Source: Firmicutes bacterium UBA3871
Lineage (GTDB): Bacteria > Bacillota > Clostridia > Peptostreptococcales > Anaerovoracaceae
DNA: 15,474 nt
Assembly (NCBI GenBank): GCA_002392265.1
Contig: DGGP01000101.1
Coordinates: 1-15,474, forward strand
Reading direction: 5' to 3'
Shown in pieces: positions 1 through 7,195 of this stretch. The notes under the pieces were generated by a model that saw only the letters and a list, made by a program, of their open reading frames with translations, did not search any database and was not told where the DNA came from. A program made the position numbers and the translations under genes. Position 1 is the stretch's first letter, and each line of letters opens with the position of its first letter.

Positions 1-62
1 CGCGAGCCAGAAGACCTGCATCGACCATAGGCAAACCGACGGTGAATCGGACAAGTTGCCTG
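1..62 (+). promoter_or_regulatory. Cobalamin (B12) riboswitch, 3' end only
   Basis: Positions 5-19 read AGCCAGAAGACCTGC, which matches the conserved B12 box near the 3' end of cobalamin riboswitches (Rfam Cobalamin family). The rest of the aptamer lies upstream of the window. Directly after it comes a nested hairpin: TAGGCAA (28-34) pairs with TTGCCTG (56-62), and inside it CCGA (36-39) pairs with TCGG (47-50). This sits where the kissing-loop hairpin of the expression platform is usually found, though that role is inferred. CTGCAT (16-21) of the B12 box can also pair with GTGCAG (73-78), a possible ligand-free alternative. An intrinsic terminator follows at 87-120, so the switch probably turns the downstream surface-protein gene off when B12 is plentiful. 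Confidence 0.85.
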
Positions 63-86
63 CTAATTTTGCGTGCAGAAAAACGG

Positions 87-120
87 CTGTATCGGAGAAA
101 TCCGGTACAGTTTTTTATTT
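87..120 (+). terminator. Riboswitch-controlled intrinsic terminator (attenuator)
   Basis: CTGTATCGGA (87-96) pairs with TCCGGTACAG (101-110), ten pairs including one G-U, closed by a GAAA tetraloop and followed by TTTTTTATTT (111-120). It lies between the B12 box and the start codon at 290, in the same direction, so it is best read as the expression platform of the cobalamin riboswitch. Unusually, its 5' arm and loop (89-101) are also perfectly complementary to 180-192 further downstream. Confidence 0.88.
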
Positions 121-143
121 TATGCAAGCTACAAAAATTTGGC

Positions 144-264
144 TTTTCAGCAGCCGGAAGATGACAGAACTTCCGGTAAATTTCTCCGATACGTGCCCCG
201 CCGGCTTGGGAAGTGACGATACCGAGCCGGCATGGCATGATATTTTTTGGGAGAAAGCTGAAAA
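144..264 (+). other. Unidentified structured RNA in leader, three-way-junction-like
   Basis: Four nested or adjacent helices can be drawn by eye. TTTTCAGC (144-151) pairs with GCTGAAAA (257-264) and closes the block. CCGGAAG (154-160) pairs with CTTCCGG (170-176). TTTCTCC (181-187) pairs with GGAGAAA (250-256). GCCGGCTTGG (200-209) pairs with CCGAGCCGGC (222-231) and is extended below by GTGCC (193-197) with GGCAT (234-238). A T run (243-248) follows the longest hairpin, so this part could also act as a second terminator. The block sits between the riboswitch terminator and the ribosome binding site. It has no B12 box and I cannot match it to a known riboswitch class. It may be a second regulatory element or part of a compound switch. 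Confidence 0.55.
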
Positions 265-277
265 ATGGTCAGTAAAA

Positions 278-283
278 AAGGAG
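278..283 (+). promoter_or_regulatory. Ribosome binding site deciding the start at 290
   Basis: AAGGAG lies six bases before the ATG at 290. This fixes the start of the SLH protein gene: the same frame is open back to about position 56, but that stretch is riboswitch, terminator and structured leader with no ribosome binding site. Only the 290 start puts a signal peptide at the N-terminus. Confidence 0.9.
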
Positions 284-289
284 AACGTT

Positions 290-3200
290 ATGAAAGCAAA
301 AACAAGTTACAAGCGCATAGTTGCTTTTCTTTTGGTATTTGCAATGGTAATTGCGACCGGAGCATCCGGTATCGGCAATTTTGCAGGTATCACAGAGGAA
401 GTATATGCGGATGCTCCCAATTATGTGACTGCAAATGTAACTATTGCATCACAAAAGGATGGAGCTTTTCTTCATGCCATTACTACGGCAGCTGTAAGGT
501 CAGACCTTGCGGAAAGCTACGGCTTTACCGATAATGTTGCAAGCACAACATCTGTATCTGCGCTTGACGTACTGGTAAAGGCACATGAAATAAAGTATGG
601 CAGCAGCTTTACGCAGAGTAGTGTGGGGGATTACCTCGCAGTGGAGAATGGTCAATTCGGCATGATGATAACAAAGCAGTTCGGAGAAGCCACTTCTGCT
701 GTAGGTTTTAATGTAAACGGTGCGCAATCACCGGTTGGTATTGCAGATACTATTATTCAAGATGGCGACGTAGCAGAATTTTATTTCTACCGGGATACGA
801 CACGTTGGTCAGATATATATACTTATTTCACAGTTAATAATAATCCTGTATGGAATTTATATGCTTTTGTGGGCGAGCACATATCTTTAACATTAAAGGG
901 CGGAGCACCATATGAAGCATTAACAACTGCAAATGCCATTTCGGATGCGAGCATATATACTGTTAATCAGGATTGCTCAACTACAATTATTTCGGGAAAA
1001 GTTACTGAAGCTAATGGTAGCGTAACATTATCTTTTAATAGTGAGGGCGTTTATTGCATAGCAATTGATAGACAGCATACTATAGGGACAGCACCATGCA
1101 TGATGCCGCTTTTAAGAATAACAGTTGTGGAAACTTCAACTGATGTAGCTGACGATGTGCTTGTTACAATTCCGGGTTCGGAAAGCTTTACAGGTATTGC
1201 ACATCCGGTTATTCTCCAAAGCCTCGATATAAACAGCTTTGATATCAGACCGTTCATGACGGGGGACACGCTGTCATATCAGCCGACTGCAAGCATAAAG
1301 ACTGCAAATGCACTGATTGAAGCAGTTTACTATTCAATCTATGGCACAGATCCGTCGGCGTCTGACCTTAACGTATCCGCAGACAGTGATGTTGCACGGG
1401 CGATAAAAGCGAAGCTTAATATAGGCATGGGCAGCTGGGGCCTTTCGCAGAACAGCATCTACGGAAATACATTTTATCAGATGTCTGCAATTGACAATCA
1501 GTCATGCTGGTATGGAATAGGACAGCAGGATGTTTCAAGCGAAGACAAGGTAGCGTTTTATTCGTCTGCGACAAATGAAAATTATTCATATTTCGATGTA
1601 TTAAATGCAGAGCCTTCGCTTGCACTTGGAGGCGTATATCCTAATATACATCTAAAGCTCAGACAGAACTACCTCCACTACGATTCTTCATGGAATACCG
1701 TTTCGGATCCTGTAGAGGCAGCCTCTGTGAATGCTAACAATTACGATTACGGAGACACAAACGCTAACGGAATAATCGAGTTTGATGTTATGGAGGCAAC
1801 CACATCCGGCATCCACTCATTTATAGTAAAGGGTACGAGTGATCATACCCTGCCTGCATACCTGAAGGTATCATACAATTTTAACGGCACGACAATATCG
1901 GCGCTTTCGATAACAGAAACCGTTTCGGCAGATACCGCAGTTCAGACACTCAGTATTAACGGTGTAAATGCAATAACCTTCCAGGCAAACAACCTGCCAA
2001 TGACTGTGGTAACCGCAGAAAGCAGCGTTAATATAAATGCATCTGTCAGAGATACAGGTGCGGCAACCATCTCGGGAAGAGCAATTTATGTTAATGGCAG
2101 CAGGATTGGAAATGACTTCCCTAATGTTACAGGTGGCACTGTAAGCGTACCTCTTGCAAACGGAACGAGTGTAATAAGCTTTACAGTATGCAACGGAACA
2201 GACAGCGAAGAATATAACCTGACAGTAAACAAATCGGCAGTAGCACCGAATAATTCAGCAGCCGTTGCAGCTGTAATAAACGGAATTGCAGATTATACAA
2301 GCTATGCGGCAGTCGATTATACATACGGCTGGATTCTGGCAAAGAAGGCTGCGGGAATGAATGCTTCCGATGCCGAGAAAAATGCTTTCCTTGCATCAGT
2401 ATTAAGCGAAGCAAGCGCTGCAAGCTCAGCTCTTACGCAGGGGCAAAAGGCGAAAATGGCAATCGCACTTTCCTCGCTCAATATAGATGCTACCAGAGTG
2501 CCTGCTTTAAACGGTACCATAGTCGATATGGCAGGAAGAGCATTTGCAACAAATGCTGCATCGGTAACCGTATATGATTTGCCATATATTTTGATGCTTC
2601 ATGATTTGAATCTTTATGAATCCTCATCAAATGCGGAATGCAGCAGAGAGGCTGTAATTGCAAATATCCTCAGCAAGTATAATGACTATGACAACTGGCA
2701 CACAAACATCGGCTGGAACTGCGGAAACTCAATGGGACCTGATGCTTCCGCAATGATGCTGCCGGCACTGGCTCCGTATTACAGAGCTGCAGCAGCAAAT
2801 ACATCAGCTAACGGCATTTCGTATGCGTCATGCGCTGCAATAAAGGCGCTTGTAGACGCGGAAATAGCATCGTACAGTGCTATTCAAAACTCTGATAACG
2901 GAACAATAGGTAATAACGCAAACAGTACCGCAATGGTCATTTCCGCTCTGGCTTCAGTTGGAGTGAATCCAAATACGGATACGCGTTTTATAAAGAATAA
3001 CAGCTCTCTTGTAGATGGACTTCTGCTTTACAAGAGCTCAGACAACAGACTCGGATATACGAGCAGAACATACAATTCGCTTGCATCCCTTCAGGGCCTC
3101 GAGGCTCTCGGAAACTATCGCGATTTCCTTGCAGGCGGAGATGGCTGCCAATATGCTTTTGCAGCAAGCGTAGCACCTTATACAAGCTGGCCGGCTGATG

Positions 3201-5080
3201 TCAGACTGCTTACAGACATCATCGTAACCATGCCTGCAAAGACAACCTACAATGTAGGCGAAGCCTTTGATACATCCGGCATGGCCATTACTGCTGTTTA
3301 TAACGGTAATTCAGCATCGACCGCAGCAATAAGCACCGGCTACACGGTATCACCTGCAAACGGTACGACTCTAGACACAGTGGGCGTTAGAACCGTAACG
3401 GTTGAATATCAGGGCATTTCAAAGACATTTAATATCGTTGTAAATCAGGATGCTTCGACGCCATATCAGGTGAGCAAGGTTAATGTCAGAGTGCAGAGCA
3501 CTACAGGGACAATTGCTCAGGACAGTAATCTGGTGATAAACGAAGGCACAACTACGGTTATGGACGTGCTCCGTACAGTGCTTAATGCAGCGGGCAAGAC
3601 CTGCGTTATCAGAAACGGCGGCGCTTATGTAGCCAGCATCGATGGACTCGGCGAGTTTGACGGCGGTCCAAACTCCGGATGGATGTACAATGTAAACAAC
3701 GTTACTCCGCAGGTACCTGCAAACGAGTGCGAGCTTCATAACGGTGATACTGTTCTTTGGTACTACACTCTCGATTTCACCAGAGATTCCAGAAATACAG
3801 GCGGAATGGGCGAGACTGCTGCAACCGAAACCGAAGGCACGGTATCGAGCAGCGTTGAGACTGCCGCAACAGTTGTTGAAGGCAGAGCTACTGCAAGCAT
3901 TTCATCAAACGATGTAAGCAAGGCAATCGAAAAGGTTACCGAGCAGGCAAAGGCTGATACTACAGGCAAGACTGCCGAAAAGGAGGTCGTGCTTGAAATT
4001 AAGGCAAGCGGTAATGCGGATGCGGTTGAGGCAAAGCTTCCTGCAGAAGCAGTAAAGGCTCTTGCAGGTGCTGATGTAAACACAGTAATTGCAACTGACT
4101 GCGGAAATGTAGAGATTCCAAGCGATTCGCTTGCAAATATTAACTCTCAGGCGAACGGCAAAGATCTTTCCGTTGCTGTAGAAAACAAAAAATCAGAGGA
4201 TGTTATAACCGAAAGTGTTTCCGAAAAGATTAAAGAGGAAACAGGCATTGGAAAAGAAGCTATCGAAGGCGCATCCATCGTTGACGTAACAATAAAGGCA
4301 GGAGACAGTGAGATTACATCATTTGGCGGCAGATCCATTCGGCTTTCACTGCCTGTTCTCGGTCAGCAGATTGTCGGCAGACTTTACAAGGTCATTGCAA
4401 TCAGCGCAAACGGCGCACTTGACATGCTGACAGGAAAGTGCAGCATGAGAAACGGTGTGAAGGTTATGGATCTCAGTTCAACTCACCTGACAACCTTCGT
4501 GCTCACAAGTGAAGAGGTAAAGAATCCTTTCAGTGATGTAAAGGAAAACGATTACTTCTATAATCCTGTTCTTTGGGCAGTGGAAAAGAACGTGACAAGC
4601 GGCAAGACTGCAGACACATTCGCACCGTTTGACGGCTGCACCAGAGCGCAGATGGTTACATTCCTCTGGAGAGCTTCAGGCTCACCGTGGGCAAGCGCTA
4701 ATTGGCACTTCAGCGATGTACCGGAAGACGCTTACTACGCAGATGCGGTTGAGTGGGCAATCGCAGCAGGCATCGCAAAGGGCACAAGCGAGAACACGTT
4801 TGATCCTAACGGCTCAGTAACACGCGAGCAGCTTGCGGCATTCATTTACCGCTATGCACAGGACAAGGGACAGGGCTTTACAGGCGCATGGATGTTCCTG
4901 CTCGATTATAACGATGCATCGCAGGTAAGCGAGTGGGCAGATGAGGCAATGCACTGGTGCGTAATGAAAGGCATCGTTTCGGGAACCGGTGAAAAGACTT
5001 TATCTCCAAAGGGTGAAGCAAACAGAGCTCAGATTGTTACTATGCTCTACAGATATTTTGAAAATTACTCCTCAATATAA
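290..5080 (+). CDS. SLH-anchored, intrinsic-factor-like (DUF4430) putative cobalamin-capture surface protein
   Basis: This is a 1596-residue exported protein. A signal peptide (basic MKAKTSYKR, hydrophobic stretch about 10-28) probably ends at VYA|DA near residue 40. The approximate order is: a DUF4430-like domain (46-174), Ig-like (180-285), a second divergent DUF4430-like domain (289-427), Ig-like (430-535), cadherin-like beta-sandwich (536-650), an all-helical region like terpenoid-cyclase/prenyltransferase or transcobalamin toroids (651-951), a bacterial Ig-like group-3-type domain (967-1054), a clear DUF4430 domain (1062-1166; motifs NSGWMYNVN and NGDTVLWYY), a linker or pre-anchor region, and three SLH repeats (about 1411, 1472 and 1537 to the end). 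DUF4430 resembles the C-terminal domain of transcobalamin and intrinsic factor, and the helical region plus DUF4430 order repeats theirs. With the B12 riboswitch in front, I infer cell-wall-attached cobalamin binding. The ligand is not proven, and substrate-binding adhesins share these parts. Confidence 0.8.
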   Translation: MKAKTSYKRIVAFLLVFAMVIATGASGIGNFAGITEEVYADAPNYVTANVTIASQKDGAFLHAITTAAVRSDLAESYGFTDNVASTTSVSALDVLVKAHEIKYGSSFTQSSVGDYLAVENGQFGMMITKQFGEATSAVGFNVNGAQSPVGIADTIIQDGDVAEFYFYRDTTRWSDIYTYFTVNNNPVWNLYAFVGEHISLTLKGGAPYEALTTANAISDASIYTVNQDCSTTIISGKVTEANGSVTLSFNSEGVYCIAIDRQHTIGTAPCMMPLLRITVVETSTDVADDVLVTIPGSESFTGIAHPVILQSLDINSFDIRPFMTGDTLSYQPTASIKTANALIEAVYYSIYGTDPSASDLNVSADSDVARAIKAKLNIGMGSWGLSQNSIYGNTFYQMSAIDNQSCWYGIGQQDVSSEDKVAFYSSATNENYSYFDVLNAEPSLALGGVYPNIHLKLRQNYLHYDSSWNTVSDPVEAASVNANNYDYGDTNANGIIEFDVMEATTSGIHSFIVKGTSDHTLPAYLKVSYNFNGTTISALSITETVSADTAVQTLSINGVNAITFQANNLPMTVVTAESSVNINASVRDTGAATISGRAIYVNGSRIGNDFPNVTGGTVSVPLANGTSVISFTVCNGTDSEEYNLTVNKSAVAPNNSAAVAAVINGIADYTSYAAVDYTYGWILAKKAAGMNASDAEKNAFLASVLSEASAASSALTQGQKAKMAIALSSLNIDATRVPALNGTIVDMAGRAFATNAASVTVYDLPYILMLHDLNLYESSSNAECSREAVIANILSKYNDYDNWHTNIGWNCGNSMGPDASAMMLPALAPYYRAAAANTSANGISYASCAAIKALVDAEIASYSAIQNSDNGTIGNNANSTAMVISALASVGVNPNTDTRFIKNNSSLVDGLLLYKSSDNRLGYTSRTYNSLASLQGLEALGNYRDFLAGGDGCQYAFAASVAPYTSWPADVRLLTDIIVTMPAKTTYNVGEAFDTSGMAITAVYNGNSASTAAISTGYTVSPANGTTLDTVGVRTVTVEYQGISKTFNIVVNQDASTPYQVSKVNVRVQSTTGTIAQDSNLVINEGTTTVMDVLRTVLNAAGKTCVIRNGGAYVASIDGLGEFDGGPNSGWMYNVNNVTPQVPANECELHNGDTVLWYYTLDFTRDSRNTGGMGETAATETEGTVSSSVETAATVVEGRATASISSNDVSKAIEKVTEQAKADTTGKTAEKEVVLEIKASGNADAVEAKLPAEAVKALAGADVNTVIATDCGNVEIPSDSLANINSQANGKDLSVAVENKKSEDVITESVSEKIKEETGIGKEAIEGASIVDVTIKAGDSEITSFGGRSIRLSLPVLGQQIVGRLYKVIAISANGALDMLTGKCSMRNGVKVMDLSSTHLTTFVLTSEEVKNPFSDVKENDYFYNPVLWAVEKNVTSGKTADTFAPFDGCTRAQMVTFLWRASGSPWASANWHFSDVPEDAYYADAVEWAIAAGIAKGTSENTFDPNGSVTREQLAAFIYRYAQDKGQGFTGAWMFLLDYNDASQVSEWADEAMHWCVMKGIVSGTGEKTLSPKGEANRAQIVTMLYRYFENYSSI

Positions 5081-5100
5081 AATAGGTATTTCTAACCAAG

Positions 5101-5136
5101 GGTATCGGTCCGGCGAAAGCCGGACCGATACCTTTT
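5101..5136 (+). terminator. Intrinsic terminator after the SLH protein gene
   Basis: A perfect 14-pair stem, GGTATCGGTCCGGC (5101-5114) with GCCGGACCGATACC (5119-5132), has a GAAA tetraloop and is followed by TTTT. It begins 20 bases after the stop codon. Confidence 0.92.
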
Positions 5137-5191
5137 AAAACATATTTTAAACAATAATTCTGAATATTTTTTGTATTTTAGGTCCGGAAGG

Positions 5192-5220
5192 TTTACAAGC
5201 AATGCAAAAATATATATAAT
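5192..5220 (+). promoter_or_regulatory. Housekeeping-type promoter for the chemoreceptor gene
   Basis: TTTACA (5192-5197) and TATAAT (5215-5220) are separated by 17 bases, a near-consensus sigma-A arrangement. The start of transcription would fall near 5227, giving a leader of about 58 bases. No flagellar-sigma-factor-type promoter was seen here. Confidence 0.75.
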
Positions 5221-5284
5221 TATTATGTATACTTATGTGTTGTATCGAGAAACAGACTTATTGTTGTCACAGGAAAGGGAAGAA

Positions 5285-7153
5285 ATGAAAAAGAAATCCC
5301 CACATTTAGGGAGCATGCTACTCAGCAGAGTACTCATCATGGTTATTACAGCAGTCTTGGTTGTAGGGCTCGTTGGATGTTTTACCATCAGGAACATTGC
5401 CATAAATGATATGGAGGAAAAGGTAATTCTCCAAAATCAGGCTTACGGTCAGGTTTTGGAAAGCGCGCTTGACAGATACAAGCTCTCTGTGCAGGCAATC
5501 GCAAACGACAGCCGCATTATGGATTCTTCCCTTTCTGTTGCAAACAGAAAGGCAGTACTTCAGCACCTTGCGGATTCGTACGGTTTCCTGGATGCATCCG
5601 TATCCTATTTAAACGGAAGCACCTACAATAATACAGACATATCGGACCGAGAGTATTTTCAACGCGCAAAGAGCGGTGAAACCTATGTTTCATCGACGAT
5701 GATTCGAAAGACAGATGGTTCGACCGTAATGTTTGCAGCAACGCCGGTACTCAGAAACTCGCAGATAGTGGGCGTTGTATATGCGGCAATAGATTTCAGC
5801 GAATATTACAACCTTTTCGGAATGCTTGATGTCGGCGAAAAGGGCTTTGCTTTCATGCTTGATAAAAACGGCACTATCCTGATGTGCGAGGACAGCGAAA
5901 TCGTAAACAGCATCACTACGTATCAAAGTCTCGCAGCAGAAAACAGCGATTATGCCGATTATGAGTCGCTGGCATCTTTTGTGCTGGGAGAAGACGACGG
6001 CACGACCGATTTTAAAATTAACGGGGATAAATATTACGTATCATATTACACGCTCGAGGGATCGGATGACTGGCATTTTGCGATAGTATCGAGTCGCAGC
6101 GAGAATCTGGCACCTATGTTAAAGAGTAACATCTTGATTTTCATAATACTGGTGCTTTGCATAATTGCAGCAGTTATCGTTTCGGCCGGCTTGAGGAAGC
6201 AGATAATAACTCCGCTTGCCGGAATTACAGAGAGGATAAAGGCTCTTGCAAAGGGAGATGCTGCGAGCCCTGTAGCGGAAGCGGATGTTTGTGTCGAAAT
6301 CAGCGATTTGCAACAGGCTACCAAAGAGATGGTTGCGCAGATTAGCGGGCTTATCGATACAGCAGACAATCTTAAAAAGGATGTGCTTGCAGGAAATCTT
6401 GATTCCAGAGGTGACAAGGAGAAATTTGCGGGCTCTTACGGAGAGCTGCTTGCCGGAATCAATTCACTGCTTGATGCGTTCGTAGAGCCGCTTCGTGTAT
6501 GCAGTGAAAGAATGCACTCCATAGGTGTGGGAATAATTCCTGAAAAGATAGATATTGATAACCTCGACAGTAAGGGCGAGTTTGCGGAAATTGCAGGCTC
6601 GATTAACTTCTGCATTGAGGCTGTGGACCGGCTTGTCGTAACATCGCAGAGAATCGCGAAAGCGGCCATCGCAGGCGATTTCACCGAAAGAGGAGACCTT
6701 TCCGAGCATGATGGAGAGTTTAAATCCATCATTGAAGGCTTTAACAAAACGCTTGATGTTATCCTTGATAAAGCCAGATGGTACAGATCGATACTTGACT
6801 GCGTTCCGTTCCCAATCCAGGTTGTTGACAGCGATATGCGCTGGACATTTGCGAACGGCAGCTTTGCAGATGAACTTAGAAGCAGGGGTGTAATAAAGGG
6901 AAAGAGAGAAGAAATCTACGGAAATGAAGCAATAGACAACAGACATCCGATGTGCTCTGAAAGCGAAAGCGGCTTTAACAAGTTTAAAGCCGGCATTACG
7001 GAATCCACTTTTGAATACGAGGGGAAGATTATGCATCAGCATACATCCCTTTTAAAGAATAAAGGCGGGGAAAGCATAGGAATGGTAGAGCTCGCGCTGG
7101 ATGAAACCGCAATTTCAAATGCATTAAAGCAGGCAAAGACAATCGCGGAATAG
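5285..7153 (+). CDS. Chemoreceptor N-terminal part: dCache sensor, poly-HAMP, PAS; ends at premature TAG
   Basis: The start is set by ATG 5285 with a purine-rich GGGAAG just upstream; earlier codons in frame lack a ribosome binding site. The 622-residue product has a first membrane helix at about 11-34, an extracellular dCache-type ligand domain at about 40-275 (with the typical SDREYFQRA segment near the middle), a second membrane helix at about 282-303, a HAMP domain directly after it, and three further HAMP-like units to about 495. A PAS-like domain (about 495-615, starting at WYRSILDCVPFPIQVVD) ends the fragment. The frame then meets TAG at 7151 and continues without shift through 7154-8662 into HAMP units and a methyl-accepting domain. 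On its own this fragment can bind a signal at the membrane but has no CheA/CheW-contacting tip. The ligand cannot be read from the sequence. Confidence 0.85.
   Translation: MKKKSPHLGSMLLSRVLIMVITAVLVVGLVGCFTIRNIAINDMEEKVILQNQAYGQVLESALDRYKLSVQAIANDSRIMDSSLSVANRKAVLQHLADSYGFLDASVSYLNGSTYNNTDISDREYFQRAKSGETYVSSTMIRKTDGSTVMFAATPVLRNSQIVGVVYAAIDFSEYYNLFGMLDVGEKGFAFMLDKNGTILMCEDSEIVNSITTYQSLAAENSDYADYESLASFVLGEDDGTTDFKINGDKYYVSYYTLEGSDDWHFAIVSSRSENLAPMLKSNILIFIILVLCIIAAVIVSAGLRKQIITPLAGITERIKALAKGDAASPVAEADVCVEISDLQQATKEMVAQISGLIDTADNLKKDVLAGNLDSRGDKEKFAGSYGELLAGINSLLDAFVEPLRVCSERMHSIGVGIIPEKIDIDNLDSKGEFAEIAGSINFCIEAVDRLVVTSQRIAKAAIAGDFTERGDLSEHDGEFKSIIEGFNKTLDVILDKARWYRSILDCVPFPIQVVDSDMRWTFANGSFADELRSRGVIKGKREEIYGNEAIDNRHPMCSESESGFNKFKAGITESTFEYEGKIMHQHTSLLKNKGGESIGMVELALDETAISNALKQAKTIAE
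7151..7153 (+). other. In-frame amber codon splitting the chemoreceptor frame
   Basis: Codon 623 counted from 5285 is TAG, between GCG GAA and CAG CGT. The frame reads on without any indel for another 502 sense codons to TAA at 8660-8662, giving a 1125-residue receptor if the TAG were sense. One base change from CAG, or from TAC/TAT, explains it. Natural readthrough or a base error in the assembly are alternatives. Confidence 0.9.
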
Positions 7154-7195
7154 CAGCGTATAACCGGAGAGTATCAGGAAAAGGCTGTTAATCAG

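Noticed and set aside
144..264. The second leader block as a tandem cobalamin riboswitch
   Set aside because: It contains a GGGAAGTGACG stretch reminiscent of cobalamin cores, but no B12 box and a helix order that does not fit the family.
56..289. N-terminal extension of the SLH protein from an alternative start near 56, or from ATG 122
   Set aside because: The region is riboswitch, terminator and structured RNA with no ribosome binding site, and the signal peptide begins only at ATG 290 behind AAGGAG.
7151..7153. Pyrrolysine insertion at the TAG
   Set aside because: Known pyrrolysine proteins are mainly methylamine methyltransferases, a Gln or Tyr fits the surrounding helix, and no supporting genes are visible in the window. 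Kept only as a remote alternative.
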